From Sphingomonas sp. (GTDB lineage Bacteria > Pseudomonadota > Alphaproteobacteria > Sphingomonadales > Sphingomonadaceae), in contig JAFIGU010000004.1 in assembly GCA_017849555.1 (NCBI GenBank), positions 1 through 64,000 on the forward strand: a stretch of 64,000 nt of DNA, given 5' to 3'. Positions 27,198 through 35,696 of this stretch are shown here, one piece after another (within the stretch, counting starts at the first letter, position 1; every line of letters begins with the position of its first letter). The notes under the pieces are model-generated. The model made no database searches and was not told the origin of the DNA. It saw only the letters and a list, made by a program, of their open reading frames with translations. A program made the translations under genes and the position numbers.

Positions 27198-27947
27198 TCA
27201 GCCCCAGCGGTTGATTTCAGGGCCCGGCGCCCACATTGTTTCCGGCGCGGCGACCGTGGCGAGCGCGAGCGCCCGCGCGACCGCGGGCCGTGCTCTTACC
27301 CGGGCAAGCCACGCCTCGGTCAGCGGCTTGCCGGCAAAGGCATCCGGCACCAGCGCGGGCATCCCGGCGAGCCAGGCGTAGCTTTCGAGATCGGCGATGC
27401 TGAAATCGCCCATCAGCCAGTCCCGCCCATCGGCGAGCTGCGCTTCGATCTTCTCCACCGCGAGCGTGATCTTGGTGCGGCTGTCGGCAAGCTTCGCCGG
27501 ATCGAACCGCCCCGCCGTCGCGTCGCGCCAGCGTTCGGCGAGATCGGCGCTGGCGATCCCCGCGGGTACCGTTTGCGGCGGGCCGGCGGCAAGGCCGAGA
27601 TAGGCAGCGGCGGGCGCCACGCGCTCGATCACATAGCGGCACCACGCCATCATCTGCCACCGCGCATAGGGATCGGCCGGGCGCAATGCCGGGCCGGTGC
27701 CGGTATCGTCGAGATAGCAGGCGAGGAACACGCTGTCGGCCATCGCCACGCCGTCCGCCACCAGCACGGGGCCTTCGCCCTCGATCGATTGCGCGACCTC
27801 GAAGGCGTGCGGCACGCGATCGCCGTGGCGCTCCCCGGCGGCGAGATCGATGCGCGCCAGCGCCACATCCGCCTCCTTCTCGAAGGCGGCGGCGAGAACG
27901 GTGAGCGACGGGCCGTTGGGCTCGCCATGATAGAGAATCGCGCTCAT
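27198..27947 (-). CDS. GST-family protein, second of a coupled pair (BaeB-like?)
   Basis: A 249-residue glutathione-S-transferase-fold protein. It starts SAILYHGEPNGPSLTVLAAA; aligned with the partner GST, the catalytic Asn position is Pro13 while Ser14 remains. The middle is divergent but the C-terminal domain keeps LMGDFSIADLESYAWLAGMP, typical of GST helices 6-7. Its ATG overlaps the stop of the upstream GST gene by four bases (ATGA), which favours equal synthesis. Novosphingobium has a heterodimeric beta(R)-etherase, BaeA-BaeB, made of two GST-family chains; this tandem pair looks like such a heterodimer. Whether this chain binds glutathione at all is uncertain. Confidence 0.72.
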   Translation of the reverse strand: MSAILYHGEPNGPSLTVLAAAFEKEADVALARIDLAAGERHGDRVPHAFEVAQSIEGEGPVLVADGVAMADSVFLACYLDDTGTGPALRPADPYARWQMMAWCRYVIERVAPAAAYLGLAAGPPQTVPAGIASADLAERWRDATAGRFDPAKLADSRTKITLAVEKIEAQLADGRDWLMGDFSIADLESYAWLAGMPALVPDAFAGKPLTEAWLARVRARPAVARALALATVAAPETMWAPGPEINRWG

Positions 27948-28720
27948 GCCGGTTCGCTCTCCAGGATGGTGACGCGCCGCGCCATGTCGGTGCGGCCCAA
28001 TGCCCAGCACGCCTTGGTCGCCGGGCGGGCGTAGATCGCGCGCAGCCAGCGCATGATGTTGGGGGTCAGCGTGTCGTTCGACAGCGCGGGCTGCGACAGC
28101 GGCAGCGCATAAGCGAGGTTGAAGCCGTTGATGTCGGCGAGGCTGTAGTGATCGGAGGCGAGCCATTCGCGCTGCCCTAGCGCCTCCTCCAGATAGCCGA
28201 TGCCCAGCGCGACGCGGCGCTGCGATTCGGCCATTTCCTCGGGCGGAAACGCACCCGAGATCGCCTTGCGCCACGCGACGCGCCGCTCGGGCATCGGGAT
28301 GCGCTCGATCGCTTGCTCGAGCTCCGCCGGATCGCGGCTCCTGACCGACGGGCCGACGAACACGCTCCACCCGATCATCGAGAAGCTGGGCGCGAGCCAC
28401 TGGTCCATGAACTTCATCCACCAGCGCACGCGCCACGCATCTTTCGCATCGGCCGGCATCAGCCGCGGACCGGGAAACGCCTCGTCGACATATTCCATGA
28501 TCGCGGTGGATTCGGTCAGTACGAGATCGCCGTGGGTCATCGCCGGGATCGTGCCCGCGGGGTTGATCGCCAGATAGTCGGGGCGGTGCTGGTCGAAATT
28601 GAGCAGATCGAGATAATGACTGTCGAAAGCGACGCCCTTCTCGAACAGGGCGAGCATCGGCTTGCCCGAATTCGCATTGGGTTCCCAATGGTATAATGTG
28701 ACGCCGCTGGTTGCGCTCAT
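27944..28720 (-). CDS. LigF-related GST, first of a coupled pair (BaeA-like?)
   Basis: A 258-residue LigF-like glutathione transferase. TLYHWEPNANSGKPMLALFE keeps the Asn-Ser pair (N17-S18) found at the glutathione site of LigF, followed by INPAGTIPAMTHGD, LTESTAIMEYVDEAFPG and WWMKFMDQWLAPSFSMIGW, which is the counterpart of the LigF WTKWVDEYF segment. It is therefore likely to be a beta-etherase. Its coupling (ATGA) with the more divergent GST downstream suggests a two-subunit enzyme, as in BaeAB. The start chosen is ATG 28720. A TonB receptor ends 69 bases upstream on the same strand. With ligF elsewhere in the window, the pair could cover the opposite beta stereoisomer (inference). Confidence 0.78.
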   Translation of the reverse strand: MSATSGVTLYHWEPNANSGKPMLALFEKGVAFDSHYLDLLNFDQHRPDYLAINPAGTIPAMTHGDLVLTESTAIMEYVDEAFPGPRLMPADAKDAWRVRWWMKFMDQWLAPSFSMIGWSVFVGPSVRSRDPAELEQAIERIPMPERRVAWRKAISGAFPPEEMAESQRRVALGIGYLEEALGQREWLASDHYSLADINGFNLAYALPLSQPALSNDTLTPNIMRWLRAIYARPATKACWALGRTDMARRVTILESEPA

Positions 28721-28788
28721 TGCATGATCCCGAAAAGCTGCGGTGGCCGGTTCCGGCGGGGCGCGTGGTGCGCCCCGCGCGGGCCGGA

Positions 28789-31161
28789 TCAGAACGTCTT
28801 CTTCACCGTCAGCATCCATTCGCGCGGCCGGCCGATCTGCTGATAGGCGGTGCCGGAGAAGGAGTAGACCGAGGCGAACATCGAATTATAGTAATATTTG
28901 TCGAACAGATTGGTGACCGAGGCCGAGAACTCCAGGTCTTCCTTGCTATTGCGCCACGTCAGCCGCGCATTGACCAGCGAATAGGCCGGCAGATAATAAG
29001 CAAAGCCGAGCGCGCGGCCGGTGAACTGCCGGTCGTTATACGTATAATCGACGCGCGGAGTGATGCTGCCGGCATTGCCGCCGAGTTGCGCCTTATACTG
29101 GATCCCGGCGCTCGCCTGCCACGCGGGGGAGAAGGTCGCCGGATCGCCGATGCGATAGTCGCTGCCCAGCGCCGCGGATACCGTGGTCAATCGCGAGTGG
29201 ATGTAGCTCATCGACCCGTCGATGTTCAGCCCCGGGGTGGGGGTGGCGCTGATCTCGAGCTCGACGCCCTTGTTGCGCGCATTGCCGGCATTGGCGACCA
29301 CGCCGCAAGGGCCGCCGCCATAGGCGGTGCAGTCGCGCAGCGGGAGCTGGATGTCCTTATATTCGTCGATATAGGCGGAAAGATTGAGGCGCAGCCGGCG
29401 ATCGAACAGGTCGGTCTTGATGCCGATCTCGTAATTGGTCAGCGTCTCGGGCTTGAACGTGCCCTGCAGCGCCTGTTGCGCGGTGAACGGCCGCGCGCTG
29501 GTGCCGCCGCCCTTGAAGCCGGTTGAGATCGTTCCGTAGAGCAGCACCGCCGGGGAGAAGCGATAGTCGACCGAGGCGCGATAATCCACGCGGTCGCCGT
29601 CGAACTTCGCGGTCAGGCCGTTGAGCGCGCCGAGCCCGAACGCGGCGGCAAGACCGCTCAGCGGCGAGCCATCCGGGTTGACGCGGACGAACGTATAATC
29701 CTTGTGTTCCTTCGTGTAGCGGATGCCGCCGGTCAGCGTCAGCCCCTCGATCCCCGGGTGGATGATCGCGGTGGCGAAGGCGGCCTTGCTGTTCGCGTTG
29801 ACCGGATCGTTGCCCATGAAGGTAAGATACGCGCCCGGCACGATATAGCCGATGTTCTGCAGCGTGTAATAGGTCGTCTTCTGCGACGAATAATAGCCGC
29901 CGATCGTCCATTCCACCGCGCGATCGAGGAAGGCGCCGTTGAGCCGGACTTCCTGGCTGAAGAAATGGTGGCGCAGCCGGTTGAAGCCGCCGGCTTCCTT
30001 GCGCGTATTGGGGTCGCCCGGGGTCGATTCGACGCCCGGCGAGAAATCGTCATCGGTGCCGAAGGTCGCGGTATAGGCGCGATAGGCGGTGATCGAGTTG
30101 AGCGACAGATCGTCGGCGAGCTTGAACACCGCGTTCAGCGATCCGCCACCGCCCTTGAACTGATTGGTGTGCTGGAAATTATAGCCCTTGGTGCTGAAGT
30201 CCGCGAAAGTGCAGTAACGCCCGCAGAGATAATTGGGATTGGTCGAATAAGTGGTGACTTCGGGCGCGTTGGTCTGGTTCTGGTAGGTATAGTCGCCCGA
30301 CAAGGTGATATCCACCGCGTCGCTGGGGTTCCAGCGCAACTGGCCGCGCAGGCCTTTATAATCGGTCTCGCCCAGCTTATCGACGGTGCAGGTCCCGGCG
30401 GCGCGGGTGGCCGCGATATTCTCCGGATTGCCCGGCCGGGCACAGCCGTAGTCGACCAGATCGACGAAGCCGTCCTGCCGCTTGAAGACGCCCGCGACGC
30501 GGCCGAACAAGGTGTCGGTGATCTTGAAATCGGCGCTGCCGCGCAGGTTGATCGCGTTGCGCGCGCCATAGCCGGCCTCGACATAGCCGCCCTCATTGGC
30601 GTCGGGCCGCTTGGAATAGAGCTTGATCGCGCCGCCTTCGGAATTGCGCCCGGCGAGCGTGCCCTGCGGCCCGCGCAGGATTTCGACGCGGTCGAGATCG
30701 AGCAGGTCGAACACCCCGCCGGTCAGCGTCGCATAATAAACGTCGTCGATGTAAAGCCCGACGCCGGGCTCGTACGCCGGGTTGAAGTCGAACTGCCCGA
30801 CGCCGCGGATCGAGGCGCCGATCGACGGGCCGAATGCGCCGCCGGCGGGGACGACGACCACGCTGGGGGCCTGTTTCGCGACCTGGGTGATGTTGTTCTG
30901 GCTGCGCGCGTCCAGCATCATGCTGTCCACGGCGGTGATCGCCAGCGGCACGTCCTGCAGGCGCTGGTTGCGGAATTGCGCGGTGACGACGATGTCCTGC
31001 TGGCCGGTCGCCGGGGCTTCCGCTGCGGCGGGAGCCGCCGGCGCGGTGCCGGCGTCCTGCGCGAAGGCGGGCGCCGCGATCGCCAGCGTGGACAGAAGGG
31101 CGGCGGTCGAGGCCGAGGCGCGCAGCCCCGCCGTCAGACGCTTGTGGGTGAGATGGTGCAT
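28789..31161 (-). CDS. TonB-dependent outer-membrane receptor
   Basis: A complete 790-residue receptor. It has a signal peptide ending APAFAQ, the TonB box/plug entry DIVVTAQFRNQRLQDVPLAI, the plug segments DDVYYATLTGG and VEILRGPQGTLAGRN, and a barrel ending EWMLTVKKTF with terminal Phe. Start ATG 31161 follows GGAGAGGAA. It resembles the receptor at 1897-4281 in architecture. It is the first gene of a seven-gene minus-strand run (receptor, GST pair, CoA ligase, PQQ dehydrogenase, amidohydrolase, SDR), which suggests uptake of the compound those enzymes process. A motif B half-dyad lies about 80 bases upstream, in the gap shared with the divergent CmcJ-like gene. Confidence 0.92.
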   Translation of the reverse strand: MHHLTHKRLTAGLRASASTAALLSTLAIAAPAFAQDAGTAPAAPAAAEAPATGQQDIVVTAQFRNQRLQDVPLAITAVDSMMLDARSQNNITQVAKQAPSVVVVPAGGAFGPSIGASIRGVGQFDFNPAYEPGVGLYIDDVYYATLTGGVFDLLDLDRVEILRGPQGTLAGRNSEGGAIKLYSKRPDANEGGYVEAGYGARNAINLRGSADFKITDTLFGRVAGVFKRQDGFVDLVDYGCARPGNPENIAATRAAGTCTVDKLGETDYKGLRGQLRWNPSDAVDITLSGDYTYQNQTNAPEVTTYSTNPNYLCGRYCTFADFSTKGYNFQHTNQFKGGGGSLNAVFKLADDLSLNSITAYRAYTATFGTDDDFSPGVESTPGDPNTRKEAGGFNRLRHHFFSQEVRLNGAFLDRAVEWTIGGYYSSQKTTYYTLQNIGYIVPGAYLTFMGNDPVNANSKAAFATAIIHPGIEGLTLTGGIRYTKEHKDYTFVRVNPDGSPLSGLAAAFGLGALNGLTAKFDGDRVDYRASVDYRFSPAVLLYGTISTGFKGGGTSARPFTAQQALQGTFKPETLTNYEIGIKTDLFDRRLRLNLSAYIDEYKDIQLPLRDCTAYGGGPCGVVANAGNARNKGVELEISATPTPGLNIDGSMSYIHSRLTTVSAALGSDYRIGDPATFSPAWQASAGIQYKAQLGGNAGSITPRVDYTYNDRQFTGRALGFAYYLPAYSLVNARLTWRNSKEDLEFSASVTNLFDKYYYNSMFASVYSFSGTAYQQIGRPREWMLTVKKTF

Positions 31162-31243
31162 CGCAGTTCCTCTCCTGATGCGGGGCGGACCCAAGCTCCA
31201 CGGCCGGCCCTTCCCCCGAAGACGCGTGACGTTGCGTGCTTCG

Positions 31244-31264
31244 TTTGTGAGTTAGGCATACAGT
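31244..31264. promoter_or_regulatory. Operator-like dyad, motif B, one strong arm
   Basis: TTTGTGAGT-TAG-GCATACAGT: the right arm matches 8 of 9 motif B bases, the left only 5. It lies in the 233-base gap between the divergent TonB receptor (start 31161) and CmcJ-like gene (start 31395). I see nothing else in that gap. Confidence 0.45.
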
Positions 31265-31394
31265 TTCGTGGGTGACAAGGAGTAGGCGAACTACCACCAT
31301 AACCGCTGACAGCCTGTGCGGACGCGCTTGCGTGCTGCGCCTTCACCCCGCACAATAGTAAGCAAAACAAACAATTGATTTGGGAGACGCGGCG

Positions 31395-32186
31395 ATGCGG
31401 GCGGCGATCAATTATGTGGCGCGCGGGCAGGGGCGGATGCGCTATTTCGCCAACGATTCCCGGCGCGACACCGTTGTGCTGGCGCCGGAGGTGATGGCGA
31501 TTACCGATTCGCGCGGGTTGGCGACAGGGCTGGACCGCGAGGGCTTCGCGCTCGTGAAGCATTGCAGCGCGGTAGCGGATTTCGCCGATAGTGAGGCGGT
31601 GGCGCGCGTCTATCCCGCGGAGATCGAGCGGTTGATCGCCGAGCTCGCCGGCGCCGACGCAGTGGTGGTGACGGGCGCGGGGGTGCTGCGTTTCGCGGAG
31701 CGTTCGGCGCAGTCCGGCGCGCTGGACAATTCGCGACCCGCACGGTTCGCGCATGTCGACGTGTCGGATGTCGCCGCCGCGCAATTCGCCGATCGCGCGC
31801 GCCCGGCGGATCGCGCCGCGCCGCGCCGGACCGCGCATTACAATGTCTGGCGTGCGATCTCCCCCGCGCCGCAGGACGTGCCGCTCGCTTTATGCGACGC
31901 GCGGACGGTGGCGGCGGGCGATCTGTTGCCGGCGGACGCGATATTCGATCGCGACGGCGCCGACCTCTGGTCGTTCGAGGGGCTGCTCGCGGCGCATTCG
32001 CCGGCGCATCGCTGGCATTGGTTCTCCGATCTCACCCGCGACGAGGCGATCGTGTTCAAGACCAACGACAGCGACGCCGGCCATGCGCATTGCGTGCCGC
32101 ATGTCGCGTTCGACAACCCCGACTGCCCCGCCGAAGCGCCGCCGCGCGCGTCGATCGAGATGCGCGCGATCGCCTATTGGTTTTAG
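31395..32186 (+). CDS. CmcJ/NvfI-type putative non-haem oxygenase
   Basis: A 263-residue relative of the protein at 15853-16707. Shared landmarks are the HVD of RFAHVDVSDVA, PPQDVPLALCD-like text (here APQDVPLALCDARTV), HRWHWFSDLTRDEAIVFK and the distal VPHVAFDN, in the same order. HVD plus the distal His could form a facial iron triad. The start ATG 31395 follows TGGGAGA. It is divergent from the TonB receptor and converges on an SDR, ending two bases from it. Its identity to the first copy is only moderate by eye, so the two may act on different substrates. No function is known for this family in lignin catabolism. Confidence 0.68.
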   Translation: MRAAINYVARGQGRMRYFANDSRRDTVVLAPEVMAITDSRGLATGLDREGFALVKHCSAVADFADSEAVARVYPAEIERLIAELAGADAVVVTGAGVLRFAERSAQSGALDNSRPARFAHVDVSDVAAAQFADRARPADRAAPRRTAHYNVWRAISPAPQDVPLALCDARTVAAGDLLPADAIFDRDGADLWSFEGLLAAHSPAHRWHWFSDLTRDEAIVFKTNDSDAGHAHCVPHVAFDNPDCPAEAPPRASIEMRAIAYWF

Positions 32187-32188
32187 GG

Positions 32189-33115
32189 TCAGGTGAGATT
32201 CTCCAGCCCGATCGTCTTGCCGGCGAGCGCGGCGCGCGCGGCCTCGCGGCGGAGACGCTCGATCGCCAGCCGCGCCTCGGGTGCCGGCTCGTCGGGCAGC
32301 GCGGCGATGCTGGTTTCGTAGATCTCGCGAAAATCCTCCGCGAATTCCGGATGGGTCAGGATCAGCGCGTCGCGGCGTGACATTCCTGCCAAGACCTTCT
32401 CACCGACCTCGAGCGGATCCATCCCCGCCTCGAACGCGGTGCCGAATTGTTCGAGCGTCGCGCGATCGGCCGGGGCAAAGCCGCTTTCGCCGAAAACATC
32501 GGGCCGCTTGAGCGCGCTGCCCCAGGCGTCGGTACGGGTCAACGCCGGGCAGACCAGCGCGCAATTGATGCCGTAAGGCGCGAGACTGTAGCGCAGGCTC
32601 TCGGTCAGCCCGCGCACCGCGAATTTGCTCGCGGTGTAGATTCCCGCCTGCGGGCCGGAGAGATAGGCGGCCATCGACGCGACGTTGACGACATGCCCGC
32701 CGGCGCCGGTGCGCTTCACCAGCGGCAGCAGCGCGACCAGCCCGTTGGCCACCCCGCCGAAATTGACCCCCATGATCCAGTCGTAATCGGCGTGGCTCGC
32801 TTCGTCGGTCGGCCCGAACACGCTGACCCCGGCGTTGTTGACCAGCACGTCGAGCCGCCCGAACGCGGCGTCGATCTCCTGCGCCACCGCGGCGAAGCGC
32901 GCGCGGTCGGTCACGTCGAGCGGCACGAATAATGGAGCTTCGCGCCCGCGCTCGGCGAACCAGCGCGCCGCCGCCGCGCGCCGTTCCTCGTCGCGATAGC
33001 TCAGCACCAGCCGCATCCCGGCGTCCGAAAAGGCGCGCGCGATGCCGAAGCCGATTCCCGATACCCCGCCCGTCACGAACGCCACCTTGCCGCGCCAGTC
33101 CTGCGTTTCGCCCAT
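32189..33115 (-). CDS. SDR dehydrogenase, LigD/LigL-like
   Basis: A 308-residue short-chain dehydrogenase with FVTGGVSGIGFG, NNAGVSVFG and the catalytic YTASK. The segments SHADYDWIMGVNFGGVANG and LTHPEFAEDF place it near the LigD/LigL/LigO group of C-alpha dehydrogenases and close in style to the SDR at 46808-47710. Position 35 region (LSYRDEERR) lacks the Asp that marks NAD preference in the other two, so NADP is possible. I start at ATG 33115 (MGETQDW) after GAGAGGAAA. It is divergent from the NTF2-like gene at 33185 with a motif B arm between them. Probable role: oxidation or reduction of a benzylic or side-chain alcohol of a dimer. Confidence 0.82.
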   Translation of the reverse strand: MGETQDWRGKVAFVTGGVSGIGFGIARAFSDAGMRLVLSYRDEERRAAAARWFAERGREAPLFVPLDVTDRARFAAVAQEIDAAFGRLDVLVNNAGVSVFGPTDEASHADYDWIMGVNFGGVANGLVALLPLVKRTGAGGHVVNVASMAAYLSGPQAGIYTASKFAVRGLTESLRYSLAPYGINCALVCPALTRTDAWGSALKRPDVFGESGFAPADRATLEQFGTAFEAGMDPLEVGEKVLAGMSRRDALILTHPEFAEDFREIYETSIAALPDEPAPEARLAIERLRREAARAALAGKTIGLENLT

Positions 33116-33144
33116 GCCGATTTCCTCTCGCCAATCCACGATTA

Positions 33145-33165
33145 TTCGTTAGTCTTGCATACAAA
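33145..33165. promoter_or_regulatory. Operator-like dyad, motif B, one strong arm
   Basis: TTCGTTAGT-CTT-GCATACAAA: the right arm matches 8 of 9 motif B bases, the left is weak. It is in the 69-base gap between the divergent SDR (start 33115) and NTF2-like gene (start 33185). The core GTCTTGCATACAA recurs exactly at 38686-38697. Confidence 0.5.
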
Positions 33166-33184
33166 TACCGCGAGGGAGAGGATC

Positions 33185-33898
33185 ATGCCAGAGACGGATA
33201 TCGCCGCGCTCGCGCAGCGGCTCGATGCGCTGGAGCATCGCATCGGCGAACTGGAGGACATCAACGCGATTCGCCGGCTGCACTGGGCCTATGGCTATTA
33301 TATCGATTTCAACCTGCCCGATCAGGTGGCGGAGCTGTTCGCCGATGATGGCGTGGTGGTGTTCCTGTCGGGCGAATATGTCGGCCATGCCGGTATCCGG
33401 CGGCTGTACGGCGACTGGATTCAGCAGCGTTTCACCGGCGGCCGGCCGGGGCCGGTCGACGGGCTGCTGCTCGATCATTTTCAGATGCAGGACGTGATCA
33501 CCGTCGCGCCCGATCGGCGCACCGCCAAGGGCCGGTTCCGCGGGATGCTGTTCGGCGGCTGGCATGATGATTTCCAGGACACACGCGAGGAAGGCATGCC
33601 GCAGCAGTTCATGGAAGCGGGCATTTACGAGAATGACTATGTGCGCGAGGATGGCGTGTGGAAGATCAGCCGCCTCGATTATATGATGCAATGGCAGGCG
33701 GATTATGAGGCGGGCTGGGCGCACACCACCGCGCATCTCCAACCCGCCGCGCGCACCTTTCCGGAAGACCCGATCGGCCCGGACCGGCTGCTCCCGGCGA
33801 GCCACCACCGGCGGACCTGGCCGTATCGTCAGGACGTGCCGATGCATTTCGCGCATCCGCGCTTCGGCAAGATTCTCGCATCGGACGTGCGACGCTAG
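33185..33898 (+). CDS. NTF2-like (SnoaL-type) protein, diarylpropane-lyase candidate
   Basis: A 237-residue NTF2-like protein with an N-terminal coiled helix (ALAQRLDALEHRIGELEDINAI), then RLHWAYGYYID, AELFADDGVVVF and a long C-terminal extension. It is clearly homologous to the protein at 44494-45246: both share VAELF/VDLF-type strands, a D-H-(F/P)-Q-(M/L)-Q-D element, IYEN and the tail FPEDP-GPD. Cofactor-free sphingomonad lyases LdpA/LsdE, which remove formaldehyde from diarylpropanes to give stilbenes, belong to this superfamily, so this is my best guess at function; a stilbene dioxygenase lies 5 kb downstream with the same operator type. Start ATG 33185 after GGGAGAGG. It is followed by an aromatic acid transporter. 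Confidence 0.72.
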   Translation: MPETDIAALAQRLDALEHRIGELEDINAIRRLHWAYGYYIDFNLPDQVAELFADDGVVVFLSGEYVGHAGIRRLYGDWIQQRFTGGRPGPVDGLLLDHFQMQDVITVAPDRRTAKGRFRGMLFGGWHDDFQDTREEGMPQQFMEAGIYENDYVREDGVWKISRLDYMMQWQADYEAGWAHTTAHLQPAARTFPEDPIGPDRLLPASHHRRTWPYRQDVPMHFAHPRFGKILASDVRR

Positions 33899-33931
33899 CC
33901 GGCGCCTGTATCCAAGGGGAGGAAATCAGAG

Positions 33932-35248
33932 ATGAACCGTGATCCGCGCGCGATCGTCGACGAGGCGCCGATGAGCTGGCTGCAGATCGCGGCGGTGGCG
34001 ATCACCGTCGGGCTCAACGCGCTCGACGGCTTCGACGTGCTGTCGATCAGCTTCGCCGCGCCGGGCATCGCCGCCGAATGGGGCATCGACCGCAAGGTGC
34101 TGGGGATCGTGCTGTCGATGGAATTGATCGGCATGGCGGTCGGCTCGGTGCTGCTCGGCGGGGTCGCCGATCGCATCGGTCGGCGGCGCACGATCCTGGG
34201 CTGTCTCGTCGCCATGGCGATCGGCATGGCGATGGTGACGACCGCGCATGACGTCACCACGCTCTCCGTCTGGCGGCTGCTCACCGGGCTGGGGATCGGC
34301 GGGATGCTCGCGGCGATCAATGCCGCGGCGGCGGAGTTTGCCAGCGTGCGCCGGCGCAATCTTGCGCTGGCGATCATGGTGATCGGCTATCCGATCGGCG
34401 CGGTACTCGGCGGGTTGATCGCCGCGCTGCTGCTCAAGGGCGGGGATTGGCGCGCGGTGTTCGAATTCGGCGCGATCGTCACCGCCTGTTTCATCCCGCT
34501 GGTGTGGTTCTTCGTCCCGGAGCCGGTGCAATTCCTGCTCGCCAGGCGACCGGAAAACGCGCTGGAAAGAGTGAACCGCACGCTGGCGCGTTTCGGCCAT
34601 GCGCCGGTCGATGCGCTGCCGCCGGTGGAGACGGGCGCGGCGCGCGCCTCGGTCGCCGATATCCTGCGCCCCGGGCTGCTCGGCACCACATTGCTCGTCA
34701 CGCTCGCCTATTTCGCGCATATCGTCAGTTTCTACTTCATCCTCAAATGGTCGCCGAAGATCGTCGTCGATCTGGGCTATCCGCCGGCGCAGGCCGCGGG
34801 GGTGCTGGTGTGGGCCAATGTCGGCGGCGCGGTGGGCGGGGCGATTTTCGGGTTGCTCGCACAGCGCTTCGCGTTGAAGCCGATGACGATCGTTGCGCTG
34901 ATATTGTCTACCGTGATGGTCGCCTTGTTCGGCGCGGCGGGGGTGCGCTCGCTCGGCGGGCTCGCGGCGCTGGCGTGCATCTCCGGGCTGTTCACCAACA
35001 GCGCGGTCGTCGGGCTCTATACGATCTTCGCGCGCGCCTTCCCCGCACATGTGCGCGCGACCGGCACCGGCTTTGCGATCGGCATCGGGCGGGGCGGAGC
35101 GGCGCTGTCGCCGATCCTCGCCGGCGTGCTGTTCAGCGCCGGCCTGCCGCTCGCCGGCGTGGCGATCGCGCTCGCCGCCGGATCACTGATCGCGGCGATC
35201 GCGCTCGGCGCGCTCAAGCTGCGCTTCGCGGACGAGAAAGCGGCGTAG
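33932..35248 (+). CDS. MFS transporter, aromatic acid:H+ symporter (AAHS) family
   Basis: A 438-residue inner-membrane transporter with about twelve hydrophobic segments. The family mark is the first helix motif LNALDGFDVLSISFAAPGI with the D-G-x-D pair, and the loop 2-3 signature GGVADRIGRRRTI. AAHS proteins (PcaK, VanK, BenK) import protonated aromatic acids such as protocatechuate, vanillate or benzoate. The start ATG 33932 follows GGGGAGGAAA. It is 33 bases after the NTF2-like gene on the same strand, so both probably come from one motif B promoter. It converges on the pseudoazurin gene, ending four bases from it. Which acid it carries cannot be told. Confidence 0.88.
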   Translation: MNRDPRAIVDEAPMSWLQIAAVAITVGLNALDGFDVLSISFAAPGIAAEWGIDRKVLGIVLSMELIGMAVGSVLLGGVADRIGRRRTILGCLVAMAIGMAMVTTAHDVTTLSVWRLLTGLGIGGMLAAINAAAAEFASVRRRNLALAIMVIGYPIGAVLGGLIAALLLKGGDWRAVFEFGAIVTACFIPLVWFFVPEPVQFLLARRPENALERVNRTLARFGHAPVDALPPVETGAARASVADILRPGLLGTTLLVTLAYFAHIVSFYFILKWSPKIVVDLGYPPAQAAGVLVWANVGGAVGGAIFGLLAQRFALKPMTIVALILSTVMVALFGAAGVRSLGGLAALACISGLFTNSAVVGLYTIFARAFPAHVRATGTGFAIGIGRGGAALSPILAGVLFSAGLPLAGVAIALAAGSLIAAIALGALKLRFADEKAA

Positions 35249-35251
35249 CGC

Positions 35252-35680
35252 CTATCGGATCGCCGCCAGCGCGGGCTTCAACCGCTTCGCGGCGAGCGGC
35301 GGCAGCGTGGCGGCTTGTGCCGCCGCGCGATTGGCGTTCCCGGCGATGACGAGCGCGACCATCCCCATCGCATAATGCGGCTGGCATTTGATGCCGTAGA
35401 TGCCGGCCTTGGTGACCGAAAGCGTCACCTCCTTGTTGATCGCGCCCTTGATCGGCGGCGCGCCGGCGGGCCAGATCGCGGGGATCGTCTCGGCATTGTG
35501 CGAGGCGTCGGTCGGGACGAAGCGCACGGTGTCGCCGGGTTTCGCATTCACCACCATCGGCTCGAACGCCATCATCCCCGCCGCGCCGCTGTTCTTCATG
35601 TGGACGACATATTCCTTCGCCGCCGCCGGCGCGGCAGCGAGCGCGGCAAGGGCAAAAATGAGCGGGGACAGGCGGATCAT
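35252..35680 (-). CDS. Pseudoazurin (blue copper protein)
   Basis: A 142-residue periplasmic cupredoxin. After a signal peptide (about 25 residues, ending PAAAK) comes KEYVVHMKNSG, the first copper ligand in DASHNAETIP, and the C-terminal ligand loop KCQPHYAMGM with exactly the Cys-x2-His-x4-Met spacing of pseudoazurins. It carries single electrons between periplasmic redox proteins. It is the last gene of a four-gene operon with the VAO/PCMH flavoprotein, cytochrome c and a small Tat-type protein (16 bases from the latter). It therefore probably takes electrons from the flavocytochrome, an unusual acceptor for that family. Start ATG 35680 chosen for its signal peptide. Confidence 0.9.
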   Translation of the reverse strand: MIRLSPLIFALAALAAAPAAAKEYVVHMKNSGAAGMMAFEPMVVNAKPGDTVRFVPTDASHNAETIPAIWPAGAPPIKGAINKEVTLSVTKAGIYGIKCQPHYAMGMVALVIAGNANRAAAQAATLPPLAAKRLKPALAAIR

Positions 35681-35696
35681 GCGGCGATACTCCAAC

